Source: Labia minor (taxonomy: Eukaryota > Arthropoda > Insecta > Dermaptera > Spongiphoridae). From it: a stretch of DNA of 64,000 bases. Positions within the stretch are counted from its first letter, which is position 1. Each line of letters begins with the position of its first letter. The translations under genes and the position numbers were made by a program. The DNA is taken from the NCBI GenBank assembly GCA_963082975.1, contig OY720344.1:93253228-93317227 (forward strand), read 5' to 3'. The notes beneath the pieces were generated by a model that did not search any database, was not told where the DNA came from, and was given only the letters and a program-made list of their open reading frames with translations. This document shows positions 1-12,543 of this stretch, in pieces.

Positions 1-1100
1 AATGGCTGCAAATATTTCATTTTCATTCGAGGGTTAAAATATTTAACGTGGCCTCGACACACAAACCCCGTAAGCACATATACATCCCTCAGTTCATCCA
101 ACTCCCTCAAACTCACACAATCTATACCAGATATATATATAAGGGAGAGATTCAAGGGGTTTCCTTCAACTATTCGACATCTCAAATGTCAAAATGTCAA
201 AACGAATCTCAAAAGCAAAATTTTCCAATTGTCATTATTTCATTTAAAATCGATATGAAATGACAGTTATGATAAATCACTTAAAAAAAAATTGAAACAA
301 ATTATTCAAATGAAAATTAGACAATTTAATAAAAAATAAAAAGACAATTTGAACGATTGTACAGATAGTGATACGCTAGTTGCCTTATTATTATACCTGT
401 TGATTTTATGGTTATTCTATAAAGAGGTAAAAGAAGTGAATAAATAATTTTAATTGTTCTAATAAAATTAGTTATCTAAATATTATTAAATTTGTCTTGA
501 TTAATTATATTATTATTATTTAAAAAATATATTTACAGGTAGTTCACAACCATTAATTTGTTTACTTTAACAAATTTCATATTCTTATATAATTATGGAA
601 GTAATCGATATGTTTTGTTTTTGCAAGGAAAGAGGTTTATGGAAAGAAAATATCTCTTATTTTCTTTATTTGGTTTACAAAGTGCTATTGTCATATTGTA
701 ATTTATTACTTATAATGTTATTATTTTATTTATAATATTATTAAAATATATGACTTGTTGAAAATATTTAATTAATATTTAATAGTCACTAAATTCAATA
801 TATAAAAAAAAAAAGTTATTATTTTTGTTAAAATATGATTAATGATCAAATGAAATGCATGATAATTTCTTTAGTTTTTTAAAAAATATCTATTGTATAT
901 TTAATTTAAATTTTCTACAATTTATTTTTATTTTTATTTTCATCAAATACATAAGGATATCAAAAAAAAAACAACAAATGATCCACCAATATTATATTTT
1001 ATAAGTTTTCCAATTTATAATTCAAAACTTTATTCGTAAATTCTGAATTTTGTAACAATATGAATAATTATTTAATTCTTTTTAAATTGATTTTATTGAA
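1..1100. other. AT-rich spacer, no gene recognised
   Basis: Low-complexity AT-rich DNA with many stop codons in all frames. The short open frame near 48-263 begins with GTG and has no recognisable domain. I see no RNA gene or transposon terminus before the Helentron-like repeat that follows. Confidence 0.5.
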
Positions 1101-1724
1101 TTTTTACCGTCCGACGATAGTAAGGGAGGTATTGTTTTCACACCAAATTTCACATGTGGATATTTTTACATATCTCCACGAGTCATTCATTTTCTTAACA
1201 GAAAAAAGTATTTTTAGCATGATGTCTGTCCGTCTGTCCGTCCGTCCGTATAGATGTGTACAGCCTGAACGGCTCAACGAATTTTGATGAAATTTGGTAT
1301 ATTTACTTTAATGCATCAGTGGGATGAATTGATCAACTTTTGGTGCCAATCCGGAAACCGGAAGTATTAGCGATCGACGATAGGAAGGGAAGGGTTATTT
1401 TCACACCAAATTTCACATGAGGAGATTTTTTACATATCACCACGAATCATGCACTTTGTGGTGGTTTTATTCTCGAGAAAAATCATCTTTATTAGTTTTT
1501 TTCTTAATTTAAAATTATATGACGTCATCCAGCCATTCATGACGTCACAGCCTGGTCTTATATATTATAAATAAAATAAAATTAAAAATATTTATGTTAT
1601 ATCCCTATCTGTTTTTTATTGTATTAATAAATATATTAAAATTATTTGAAATTGTTTCTGTAGCTGGAAATTAATTTATTTCAAACCGTCGGTCGGTTCG
1701 GACCTGGCCACAGGTTAACTTATT
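1101..1724 (+). mobile_element. Helentron-like repeat, copy 1
   Basis: Full-length member of a ~640-bp family present seven times. It starts with TTTTTACCG(A/T)CCGACG and has a variable GTCTGTCCGTCCGT microsatellite core. It carries two TGACGTCA octamers (1520 and 1540), an inverted 3' copy of the 5' repeat, then the hairpin GACCTGGCCACAGGT and the terminus AACTTATT. It has no coding capacity. The 5' terminal plus 3' subterminal inverted repeat followed by a hairpin is the known layout of Helentron-associated non-autonomous elements. The class assignment is inference. Confidence 0.6.
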
Positions 1725-3280
1725 ATCATTTATGAAAAACAAATCTTTTGGATCAGTTGAAAAAGAAATTTTCATCTAAAATACTATTTCATTTCAATTT
1801 CTTTTTAATTTAAGGAGTATCTATACATACACACATATATATATATATAATATAGAACCAGTATACATCATCATCAAATGTAAAGTTCATGTTAAAAAAA
1901 CTCAATTTAATACTCCAAATTATCATTGTGTTTGTCTGTTTTATGAGTGGATTTCATTTATTTTAATCTGACTGGGCTTCCCTACTAATTCTACTCAGTA
2001 TCGATCTCCAGTTCTAATTTAGTGCTTTTGCTGTTTTTGTTTTATGTGAATTTTTTACTAGAAGACAAATTATGTTATCTGATGATCAGCAAAACTTCCA
2101 ATAATCATGTTTTAAAATTAGACATTTAGTATTTATATGCATTCTATATATAGAATGTTTAACTTCAATATTTATATCATCAATCAAGCATAAGAATAAA
2201 AAGTATTTATAAGATTTTATCAATTAGTTACATTTTATGTTGGTTTTTCCTCTTTCAATATTCTATTTTCCTATCCTCTTCTATACAAATGAAATTGTTA
2301 AAATTATTATAGCATAGAATATTTTAATGCCTTTGAGCAGTTTCATGTAAAAATAGATGTTAAATTAGATAATATTATGCTGATATATATAGGTATTATT
2401 ATATGATGTTATGGTGTTATTTAATTTATATTCATTAAAATATTGAAACAAAATAAAATAATGAAATAGAAATTTTTTAATTCTAAATTATTTAAAAATA
2501 TTGGATTTTTATCAATTATCCCCTTTAAATATTCAATATTGATTGAAGTGACTGGCTCATTTCAAATGATTTCTTTTTCTAAAGTTCGAAAATATACTAA
2601 ATATAACGATTCATATAAAAATAGAATGAGCGACTATTTATTTATGTGCGCAACGGGGATTACATATCAAATACATCTCAATTTGTATGTGTGTATGTAT
2701 GCATGCATGTATATATAACAAGTGAGTGAGTGAGGAGATAAAATGGGCATTAGGTCATTATTTACAACCCCTCCACGCAATAATCCAATAAAGCAGCCCT
2801 TTAAGTAGGCCTTGGAGAGAAACTCACCCCATTTACGGAGGGGATTTTATTGAAAATAAATTTGCCTTTTGCGACAGAAAGCGTGAATGGATGGAGGAAT
2901 GGAAAGTCGCTTGGAGAATGTAGAATAAAATTATATATTTATGTATTTTTCTGTAAAAAAAACTTTTTCATAAGAAAATATCGAAAATCGAACTTAACCT
3001 CTTAGAGGGGAATAAATGAGATTAATAATAAAAATTCTCGAGTTCATTATTATACTTCAGTATTATTATTATAATAAAATATTATAAACTGTTAAGGGTT
3101 ATTTTCATTCCTCGAATTTAATTCTTATCAATCTTAGTAAAGCATTTTTTTTGTATAATACATATATATATATATATATTATATATTTATTATATTTTAT
3201 ATTTTTTTTTATTATATTATTATATTTATTTTATATATTTTATTTTTGTTATATATATATAAATTATAACTTTTATATAT
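1725..3280. other. AT-rich spacer
   Basis: Nothing recognisable as a gene. It contains TA-rich microsatellites, notably around 3165-3260, and a slightly more GC-rich stretch at 2740-2920 with no open frame or splice pattern I could support. Confidence 0.4.
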
Positions 3281-3282
3281 CT

Positions 3283-3445
3283 TACGTGAGGACAGCGCCT
3301 TTGAAGTTGGTTAAATAAATTAGGTGTCCTTTGATCAGTAAAACGGGTCCTATCAACCTTTATCTTGATTTTCTTGATCGGATACGCTACTTTTTATCAA
3401 GTAGCTTCCCAATTTTGATCCCGGTGGCTGGATTGACTCCATCTC
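3283..3445 (-). mobile_element. tRNA-derived SINE, 3' part
   Basis: Reverse-strand relative of the SINE family at 39262-39530. It shares, in inverse order, the segments around GATCAAAATTGGGAAGCT, the GATCAAGAAAATCAAG block and the CTATCAA / GACTTGA-like tail. The tRNA-like head is missing, so this is a 5'-truncated copy. Confidence 0.6.
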
Positions 3446-4719
3446 TCTCTATATATATATATATTTGTAATTTATATTAAATTAATATAACCATTTTATA
3501 TAATATACAATGCATATAGGTATAGTTGAACTTTTGGCTTAAACTTTCAAAATAATATATCATGGGATTTTTAAATAATTGCTGATTGTAAATTAAATTG
3601 ATGGTGAATATTGATTATCGAATCATGACACCATCGGATATATATCATCTTTATATCCAAAGATAACTGAAAAAAAAATTTAGTGTCTATTTTTAAAAGA
3701 AGTCAAAATGATTTTTATATGATTAAATAAATTGTTCATGACGTAAACCTTGGTTGTTCTTGTTTGTTGAAGCAAAGGGAGAGTTTGACAGGTACTGTAA
3801 TTCTTGAAATATGACTCTTGTCGTAAGTAATCAATCCCAAGTAACGTTCAACAAATAGTCAAATGGATTATCATCTGATCCCCAAAAGGATCCCACCTTC
3901 CTGAATAACACCCCTATTACAAAGTAACCTTCACACACATACACAGGAATCATTTCTCACGGTGCTTTCAGACATTAGAAGACAACAGGTGTTTAAATAT
4001 CTTTGAGCGGTGTTTATTATGAGAGGTCTAAAATAGAAACCAGACACGGAGAGATTAGCATCATATATGATAGAAATAGGAATATAAGAAAATCAAAATA
4101 GAATAAATTTTAATCGTGGATTACCAGAATAAATATGTTTTTTGGCTAAAAATAAGAAATATTTATAATGAGGTTCTTCATTGAACATATAAATTAATTT
4201 TTATTTATTAATTCTATTTGTGTTACATTGAATCTCTTTTAATTAACCATGAAATAAATACCTATATTGTTAACAAATATTATTTTAGATATTTTTCATA
4301 ACTACAAATAAAGTTTGTAGTAATTATAAAAATTATGAATTAATTATGTGTTTAATATTATTTTCTCTTCTAAAATTTTATTTATTTTAAAATGTGTATT
4401 TATAATTAAAAAAATGTGTATCTATGTAACATTATAAATTAAATTTTTATTTATTTCGCTAACATAACTATTAATAGTGATTTATGATTGTATATGAAAA
4501 ATTCGAATGCTGATATCAATCTGATGCTGATGTTATCTTCATCCTTGCCCCTTTCTATTATAAAAGTATACACAAAAAAAGTTAATGGAAAATAAATATT
4601 ATTTTTTTTTATTTTAATGATAAAACAACAAAATAATTTAGAAAACATACTATTATCTGAATGTTGATAATTAGAAAAAAATGCAAGGTATTTCAAACCA
4701 TTACTCTACGATTTAAGAT
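3446..4719. other. spacer, no gene recognised
   Basis: AT-rich DNA. The 81-codon reverse frame at 4451-4696 is made of low-complexity AT-rich codons and has no recognisable domain. No transposon termini were found. Confidence 0.4.
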
Positions 4720-5160
4720 TGTATCTATCTATATATCTATCTTTGTGTCACTAGGGAACTCAAAAGTTCTTGACCGCAGCAACCACATTTCTCCCAGTGT
4801 CCCTATTCTGAGCCACACACATTAACCTCCTACCTTTTCCTTTCTCTTTCATGTTTCTTCCTATATTATTTACCTACCGCGTCCTTAGACTTCCAAGCGG
4901 ACGTTTTTCAATCAGTCTCCCCACTAATATATTTTTCGCCATTCTTTCCTCTCCCATTCTAGCCATGAGCCCTGCCAACCGCAGCCTTCTCGATTTTATA
5001 ACTCTAACTATGTTGGGAGATGCATAGAGGTCATGCAATTCTTCGTTATAAATTCTCCGCCATCTTTCTTTGGCTCATAAATCCTTCGCAGAATCCTATT
5101 CTTAAATACTCACAATCCTCTCTCGACTCCCAGGGTTATAGACTATGCCTAACAGCAATA
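4720..5160 (-). pseudogene. non-LTR retrotransposon (LINE) ORF2 C-terminal relic
   Basis: Read on the minus strand with at least one frameshift, this encodes the conserved tail seen after the RT domain of many LINE ORF2 proteins: NRILRRIYEPKKDGGE, then IYNEELHDLYASPNIVRVIK, then SRRLRLAGLMARMGEER. It is followed by a degraded GRP(R/K)-type segment and AQNRDTGRNVVAAVKNF. The end runs into a GATA-type simple repeat at 4720-4745, as LINE 3' ends often do. Frameshifts make it inactive. Clade is uncertain (RTE/Jockey-like by motif resemblance only). Confidence 0.72.
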
Positions 5161-5196
5161 TAACCAACAGGCAAAATAATTGTTTTTTTCAGATTG

Positions 5197-5228
<32 letters not shown>

Positions 5229-5864
5229 TGAGGATCGAGGCACTTCAGCTACTACGGCCATTTCATTTATCTCCAAGCAATCCCTACAAATTGTATATCT
5301 CATAATATATTAAAAAAAACTTCATATATAAATTTATTCATAAATTAATTATAAATAAAAAACTAATGCTATAGGAGAGGCTATAAAGGGTCTACCTCAG
5401 ATTTGAATCTTTACTAAATATATATTGGAAATCACTATTAAATGATCTCCCAGAAGGAAGAAAATGCAAGTTTATTTAAAAACATTGTCTATATTATGAT
5501 TTGAGGACGGCTTTTGTATGAGTTTCTATTGTTAAAAATATAAAAAAGCTATAATAATATATAATAATAATAATAATAAAATATAATCATTATTATCAAT
5601 TTACTTGATAGTAAATTATTTTTATTCAAAATATATTGTAAAGGAATTAAATGAACATTTATTTAGTAGTGGTTATTTTAATTGAGGCACCCTCTTGAAA
5701 GATTCTTTTGATAGTCCTTCCCTACAACCTGTTATTTGTTTGCATTCATGCTCGCATTGATCGTATAATTTATGTTTTATCTTTAAATATTAAAATTATT
5801 ATTTTATTTAATTATTTAACTTATTGTTTAATACTATTAAAGGTGATATCACCAGCAATTGTAA
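5161..5864. repeat. simple repeats and AT-rich spacer
   Basis: Contains a (TTA)n microsatellite at about 5198-5228 and a second AT-trinucleotide run near 5563-5582. No coding feature is supported; the 69-codon frame at 5708-5917 overlaps the next LINE relic only in part and is not a gene. Confidence 0.5.
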
Positions 5865-6120
5865 TTGCAGAACCTCTATGCATCTGCCACCTAGTTAGAG
5901 TTATAAAATGTGGTTAGAATGGGAGAGAAAAGACGAGCGAGAAATTAGTTTGTGAAAAGACCGATTAGTTGACTACCGGTCGACAGAGTACATGGTAGAC
6001 TGACAATGTAATGAGGGATGTAATAGAGTAGGGAGAGATTAGGAGTTGGATTGAGACGTTTGGAGGAGTGTGTTGCTGAGGGCATCTTTCGGACAACTTT
6101 CGAGTCCCGTAGGACACTAA
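5865..6120 (+). pseudogene. LINE ORF2 3' relic, second copy
   Basis: Shares the block CCTCTATGCATCT...AGTTAGAGTTATAAAATC with the LINE relic at 4720-5160, in the opposite orientation, with internal deletions and stops. Downstream, a decayed WWTDNV-like stretch and GACGTTTGGAGGAGTGTGTT (D-V-W-R-S-V) resemble the last segment of LINE ORF2. Too decayed to be functional. Confidence 0.55.
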
Positions 6121-7429
6121 AGATTGAAAGATTATTGTAAAGATATTATCTTTTCTTTTTCTTGATCTTTTGTATTTTTTATTTCTTTTTTTTTCTATTT
6201 TTCGTAATTTTATAACATTTCTTCTATAAAAATTTCACTTAAATAAATACATGTAATATCAACTTCTTTAAAAAGACCTCTTAACTTCATTGACGAAGGC
6301 AACTAAAAATATTTTTTTTATTGAGATTATTTTCAAATATACTAGTACTACTTTCAATATAGAAGAATTAAGAGTTAAGCTCTTTCTTAAAGGATTTATT
6401 TATATCCTTTTGGTAAAAATGATCATATTATGAGGTATAATAATAGGTTTGTTATGAGAATTTATTCTCCTTTTATATTAAAAGACATTATATTGAACTT
6501 AGTTAAATAAAATCTGTGATAAAAAGTAGATTTTAATATGCAAGAGAAGAATATATCTTTGTATAAACCAACATCGTAAAATTGTTTAATTTCAAAATAG
6601 AATGATAAATTTGATGTTTATAAGGTATTTAAGTAATAAATGACGATTTGTAACTTAAAGATCGTTTTCCTTGGATCGATATATTTTAGCTGGGTGTGAG
6701 AAAAGGGATGTTGGAAGTTATGGTAACTGTTGGGAATTTAATCGGTAAATACTAAATTCAACTGCCTCCTAGCATATCGGTTGGCTCCGCTCCGCGGTCA
6801 GGCCATTAACGAACTGTCAGGAGTTGTCCATTTACTAAGTGAGGAGCTTTCGACTTGTGAATACTTTGACCAAAGACAAAACCCATTGCATGCACCCTTC
6901 CCAGAAACAGAACGATAATAAACTTATAGCATTCCATAATTAATTGAAAAATTGAATTTGTTTAAATTTAATTCTTTGTTAATATCAAAAGAATTAATTT
7001 TTCAATAAACAAATGATTAACTAATCTAAAATCATATGTCTATAAAAATTATTTTATTAATTATTTTAGCTACCCACAATGCCATTGAGCATATATGAAT
7101 ACAGAACTTTCTTTTACTATCAGTGTTACGTCACTAGGCAAGGCGTTAGGCGCTGATTGGTTAATGGAAATGCTGGATGAACAACTTATGAGACTTAAAA
7201 AAATGATTTTTGATTTTTATTATGATTAAGATTAGAATTAGAGAACATTTATTTATCAAGAAGTTTCTGTTAATGTTATTTTTTTTCTATCTTCATGATT
7301 ATTTCATTTATATTTATATAAATAAAAACGAACCAAAAGACTTTATTTATTATTCATTTTAAATCTACATAATAATAAAATAATTTATAATTTATTAAAA
7401 ATTTTAGAGAAATTTGTTTTGCTTGCTTT
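6121..7429. other. spacer with unrecognised GC-richer patch
   Basis: Mostly AT-rich. A patch at about 6765-6900 (around GGTTGGCTCCGCTCCGCGG) has higher GC and short self-complementary stretches but no open frame or family that I recognise. Confidence 0.35.
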
Positions 7430-7604
7430 GTAAGCACACGGTTTTATGTTTCAAGATAAATTTATTATTCATCTTAATGATCATTTCGACATTTGAGTAT
7501 AGTATAAACTTCTAATAATGACATAACTGTCACAATGATCATTAAGTTGAATTAAAAAATTTATCTTGAAACATTAAACCGCATGTTTTTAATAACTTTC
7601 CTTT
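7430..7604. mobile_element. foldback MITE, copy 1
   Basis: The left arm around ACACGGTTTTATGTTTCAAG ... TTAATGATCATT is mirrored on the right by AATGATCATTAA ... CTTGAAACATTAAACCGC, giving imperfect arms of roughly 55 bp around a short loop. A second copy with a conserved right arm is at 22416-22582. It is non-coding. Superfamily not determined because no clear target duplication was visible. Confidence 0.6.
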
Positions 7605-7608
7605 AACC

Positions 7609-8175
7609 TTTTTACCGCCCGACGATAGTAAGGGAGGTATTGTTTTCACACCAAATTTCACATGTGGAGATTTTTACATATCTTCACGAATCATGCATTT
7701 TCTAAACAGAAAAAAGTATTTTTAGCATGATGTCTGTCCGTCCGTCTGTCCGTCTGTCCGTCTGTCCGTCCGTATAGATGTGTACAGCCTGAACGGCTCA
7801 ACCGATTTTGATGAAATTTGGTATATTTACTTAATGCATCAGTGGGATGAATTGATCAACTTTTGGTGCAAATCCGTGAACCGGAAGTGGTAGTATTAGC
7901 GATCGACGATAGGAAGGGAAGGGTTATTTTCACACCAAATTTCACATGAGGAGATTTTTTTATATATCACCACGAATCATGCACTTTGTATTGGTTTTAT
8001 CCTCGGGGAAATCATATTTATTAGTTTTTTCTTGATTTAAAATTATATGACGTCATCCAGCCATTCATGACGTCACAGCCTGGTCTTTCATATATATTAT
8101 AAATAAAATAAAATTAAAAATGTTTATATTTATTATTTATGTATCCATATCTGTTTTTTTTATATTAACTATATC
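7609..8175 (+). mobile_element. Helentron-like repeat, copy 2 (3' truncated)
   Basis: Matches the family from the 5' terminus through the GTCY microsatellite, which is expanded here, and both TGACGTCA sites. It loses similarity shortly after the TATCCATATCTG segment. The 3' inverted repeat and hairpin are absent. Confidence 0.6.
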
Positions 8176-8575
8176 TGTATTTTACCACAGAAAAAATATA
8201 TATAAATTATAGAAGAAAAAGAAAATAATATATAATATAATATATATAATATTTAAAATATTCAAAAATAGTAAACCATTTTTTATGAAGTTTTTATGAA
8301 GTTAATCAGTAGGTAATTAATAGATTAATATATAAATAAAGAGTCTCTCAATAGAAAAGACAGAATCTATCATTTTTATAATAATTTTTAAATTATCTTA
8401 AATATTAATAAAATTTTACATTATTTATATAAGAAAAATAACTTGTATTTATTATTACTTAGAAAAGTAAATAATCTTTTTGGAATTGGAATGGATGGGG
8501 GACCAAGGAGATTTTCAAATCGCATTGTTGAAAAAGTAAAAATAGGGCTTGTTTCCTTGGATTCGCTGTCCACGC

Positions 8576-8584
8576 TATAAAAAT
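8576..8584 (+). promoter_or_regulatory. possible TATA box
   Basis: TATAAAAAT lies 21 bp before the ATG of the candidate first exon at 8597. A TATA-driven start about 30 bp downstream would fall just after that ATG, which weakens either the TATA call or the ATG choice. Confidence 0.2.
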
Positions 8585-8596
8585 AAAGGGATAAGG

Positions 8597-8668
8597 ATGA
8601 AATTATTTAAGAGTTTAAAAAAATTATGCTGTTGCAAGAGAGTAAGAGGGGAGGAGGAGGAAGTAGAA
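8597..8668 (+). CDS. candidate first coding exon of the micro-exon gene
   Basis: An ATG opens 24 codons, beginning MKLFKSLKKLCCCK and ending in an acidic run (EEEEVE). It runs directly into a consensus donor GTAAGT at 8669. The exon is a multiple of three, so it joins in phase 0 to the first certain exon at 18067, like every other exon of that gene. Three adjacent cysteines after a basic stretch could be a palmitoylation site (inference). The intervening intron would hold the Penelope array; without the array it would be about 0.55 kb. I found no further in-frame exon between 8675 and 9163. The alternative is that translation starts at the ATG at 18067 and this is chance. Confidence 0.38.
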
Positions 8669-9163
8669 GTAAGTGATTCAATGTATTGATTGGACCATTA
8701 AAAATAGTAAATGATAGGATAGAAAATTAGAATGAAGTAAAAATTGATAAGATTAAACAACAGAAATGGATTCATGATTCATTCTTTTATGAAAAACATT
8801 CTTAATTGAAACCAACATTTTCATTCATTTTTAAAAACAAATCATCAATATACTTGATATTTATTTTTCTATTTTGAACTCTTATTTTTTATCTAATATT
8901 AAATTAGCAATGCAATTAATTAATGTTTTAAGAATATTTTATAATAGAAAAGGAAATTTTATAAAATTACAATTAAGAACGATTAAGCGCCAATCACTTT
9001 GGGAGACCAACCTGAATTCTATAAAATATTAAGAATATGTTTAGTCTTTATAATCATTAAATTAAAAATAGAAATAAAATAGGATGAAACAAATTTCTTT
9101 AAAAACAAATAAAAAAAATATTTGAATATACTTTCAATTAATAAATGTAAATATTTTTAAAAA

Positions 9164-9176
9164 ATAGAACATATAA
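9164..9176. repeat. target-site duplication, left of Penelope array
   Basis: ATAGAACATATAA occurs here and again at 18031-18043, immediately outside the two ends of the Penelope block. Two or three terminal bases on each side could belong to the element, so the true duplication is about 10-13 bp. Confidence 0.75.
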
Positions 9177-9599
9177 TGTATTTATTAAAGCTTTTGTGGT
9201 TATTTTGATAATTATTAAGAGAATTTTTATTAAAAGACCACATTATTTGTATAAAATTATTTATTAAATTAAAATAATTGTACAACGTTTCAACTGCTTA
9301 TTCTGCAGTCGTTTTCAAGTAACCGTACGCTTGCTCCGATTCAAGCGGACTGATGCATGTCGGGACACGTCACCTCTTATATAGGCAGTGATATTGGCGC
9401 CAATTTTTGGCTCCAATTTTTACCGCCAATTCTTAATCTCAACATGAAGTCAGCAGCAATTGTCAAAGCAAGCGTTTACAATCAAGAAGTATGATAGTGC
9501 ATTATGTCTCTAAAATGAAGATACTAAATTATTTCCATAATCAAGATATATACACAAATACACATTAGATTAATTATATTTAATTTAATCTGACAAATT
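9177..9599 (-). repeat. pseudo-LTR-like inter-unit region, inverted copy
   Basis: Reverse complement of the 3' untranslated and promoter segment found after each forward ORF, plus the first ~20 codons of a following unit up to the target duplication. Confidence 0.8.
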
Positions 9600-11690
9600 T
9601 TACTCATCCAACACTATGTTCCACATCTTATTAAGTCTATATCCATCCTCTTTGTTAATATTATTGGGATGATTATCAATTTCTATAGATTCTTTTATTT
9701 TTCTTTTCCACCAATTATTTTCAATATGAAGTGTTTCTACATTATCTAAATTTATTTTATGTCCTGTTGTTAAGGCATGTTCTGCAATTGCTGATTGATT
9801 TGGATGTTTCAATCTAATGGCTCTCTCATGTTCAGACAGTCTTGTAGAAATCTTTCTACTTGTTTCACCAATGTATACTTTTTTGCATTCACAAGTTACC
9901 TTATAAACTCCATTATTTTCGTTTTTAATTTTGTCTTTTATATTTGAGGTGAGAGAAGACATTTGTTTATGAGGTTTATATGTTACTCTGATGTTGTGTT
10001 TCCTCAATTTTGACGCTATTTTTTCTGTTGTTCCTTTTATATAAGGTAATGTTATTTGTGATCTGTATATTGGTTTTTCATTTTCATTTTTGATTTCTGT
10101 CTTTTTTGTTTTACTGAATTTCCTAATTTCATATTCCGAGAAGCCATTGTTTATGAAAGCTTCCTTCAATCGTTGTTTTTCTTTTTTAATGTTTTCATTT
10201 GAGCATATCTCTTCGGCTCTTTTGTGCAGTGTTTTTATCACTCCATATTTTTGTGATGGATGGTGGTGGGAATCTGCGTGGATATATCTGTTGGTGTGAG
10301 TTGTTTTCCTGAAAATATCAAACCTTAATCTATTCTGTTTCTTTTTAATTAATACATCAAGAAACGGTAACTCTTCATTTATTTCCCATTCAACGCTTAG
10401 TTTTATATTTTTATGTAAATTATTTGCTGCTTCTACAAATTTAACTAAAGAATCCTTACCATGAGGCCAAATCATCAAAATATCATCCACATATCTAAGA
10501 AACAGTTTTGGTTTCTTTATTGCATTATTGACCAATTTTGATTCAAATTCTTCCATGAATATGTTAGCGAATACTGGGCTTAGTGGACTACCCATAGCAC
10601 ATCCTTCTTTTTGCTTATAAATCTTTTTATCATAAATAAAGTATGTAGATTTTTGGCAAAATTCTATTAATTCGAGAGTATTTTTATCTAATGTAATGTT
10701 TGATTTTATAATCTCAATGGTCTCGTCAATAGGAACATTTGTGTACAAGGAGTCCACATCCAGACTCACCAATATATCATTTTTTGTAATTTCTACTTTT
10801 GATAACATTTCTACTAAGTGGGTGGAATTTTTAACGTATGAAAAATTAGTACCTGTAAATGGTTTTAACAAATGTGCTAGATATTTTGATGAGTTGTAAG
10901 TCACTGAATTGATTTGACTAACTATTGGTCTTAAAGGTTTGTTGGTTTTATGGATTTTGGGATTACCGTATATTTTTGGTATTTGTGGATCTTTCGGTTT
11001 TAATTTATCTTTATCTTTTTCCTCAATAGGTAGATTCTTTATTATTGATTTTAGTTTTCTACAGAATTTATCCGTTGGATCTTTTTTCTGTATTTCGTAG
11101 GTAGAAGAATTCAAAATATTTTCCATTTTTTGTTTATAATCCACTGTATTCATTACAACAGTGGCGTTACCTTTGTCGGCAGGGATAATCTTTAGAGAGT
11201 CATCGTTTCTAATTTCCTTCAGAGCACGCATCTCAGATTTTGTCAAATTTGGTTTGGGTGGTTTAGCATTTTTCAGTATGTTAATCGTATCAAATCTAAT
11301 TTCCTCTGCAATGTTGTTTGGTAAGTTATATAAGGATGATTCAATTGAACTAACTATCTCAATTTTTGGAATTTTATTCGGTGCTATGGAGAACTTTGGT
11401 CCTTTTGCTAACACTGAGATGGTATTTTTGTCAAGACTTTTATTTGATAGATTGACTACTAATTTGTTATTATCAAAATTCTGAATAGATGTTTTAGTCT
11501 TATTGAATGAAAGTTTATCAAATTTTGATTTTTGAATATCGGTTTGTTTTTTATGTGTAAATTTAAAGTGTGTCTGGGATACGTGCTGCAAATAAGAAAT
11601 TTCTTCCTGGGTTAAAACAGATTTTAGATTATTATATATATTGAATAAATCAGTGTCTAATGTAAATAAAACTTGCCTGATATTTGTCAA
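9600..11690 (-). pseudogene. Penelope-like RT/GIY-YIG ORF, 5'-truncated inverted copy
   Basis: Open on the minus strand for about 695 codons with the same protein as the intact unit from residue 96 to the stop. The RT motifs are preserved: SLDVDSLYTNVP, GCAMGSPLSP and RYVDD. So is the GIY-YIG domain (GVYKVTC...VYIGET). It has no native start codon: the first 95 residues are missing and the frame begins at a TTG created at the inversion junction. Apart from the truncation there are no frameshifts, so it was recently deposited. It is probably dead because it lacks the promoter and the N-terminus. Confidence 0.88.
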
Positions 11691-11691
11691 A

Positions 11692-12187
11692 AATCAAAAA
11701 TGAAAATGAAAAACCAATATACAGATCACAAATAACATTACCTTATATAAAAGGAACAACAGAAAAAATAGCGTCAAAATTGAGGAAACACAACATCAGA
11801 GTAACATATAAACCTCATAAACAAATGTCTTCTCTCACCTCAAATATAAAAGACAAAATTAAAAACGAAAATAATGGAGTTTATAAGGTAACTTGTGAAT
11901 GCAAAAAAGTATACATTGGTGAAACAAGTAGAAAGATTTCTACAAGACTGTCTGAACATGAGAGAGCCATTAGATTGAAACATCCAAATCAATCAGCAAT
12001 TGCAGAACATGCCTTAACAACAGGACATAAAATAAATTTAGATAATGTAGAAACACTTCATATTGAAAATAATTGGTGGAAAAGAAAAATAAAAGAATCT
12101 ATAGAAATTGATAATCATCCCAATAATATTAACAAAGAGGATGGATATAGACTTAATAAGATGTGGAACATAGTGTTGGATGAGTAA
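11692..12187 (+). pseudogene. Penelope-like ORF, C-terminal fragment with GIY-YIG domain
   Basis: Forward fragment starting at about residue 625 of the 790-residue protein and continuing to the native stop. It keeps the complete GIY-YIG endonuclease (GVYKVTC, VYIGETSRK, RLSEHERAI, AIAEHALTTGHKI) but no RT. It abuts the inverted copy head-to-head, forming with 9177-10110 an inverted repeat of roughly 0.9 kb. Confidence 0.88.
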
Positions 12188-12543
12188 AATTTGTCAGATT
12201 AAATTAAATATAATTAATCTAATGTGTATTTGTGTATATATCTTGATTATGGAAATAATTTAGTATCTTCATTTTAGAGACATAATGCACTATCATACTT
12301 CTTGATTGTAAACGCTTGCTTTGACAATTGCTGCTGACTTCATGTTGAGATTAAGAATTGGCGGTAAAAATTGGAGCCAAAAATTGGCGCCAATATCACT
12401 GCCTATATAAGAGGTGACGTGTCCCGACATGCATCAGTCCGCTTGAATCGGAGCAAGCGTACGGTTACTTGAAAACGACTGCAGAATAAGCAGTTGAAAC
12501 GTTGTACAATTATTTTAATTTAATAAATAATTTTATACAAATA
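12188..12543 (+). repeat. pseudo-LTR-like inter-unit region, forward copy 1
   Basis: The 356-bp segment between the truncated ORF and the start of the first full unit. It has the same TATA/Inr promoter, ATTGGCGCCAAT palindrome and hairpin series as the copy at 14918-15273. Confidence 0.8.

Noticed and set aside
10090-11484. Plus-strand open frames at 10090-10299, 10696-10899 and 11161-11484
   Set aside because: They are antisense shadows of the inverted Penelope ORF and recur antisense to the other Penelope units.
12502-12543. Extension of the Penelope ORF 14 codons upstream of ATG 12544 (also at 15232)
   Set aside because: The extension begins with TTG; eukaryotic initiation at the ATG of MWSFNKNSL is more likely, and the extension overlaps the hammerhead-like region.
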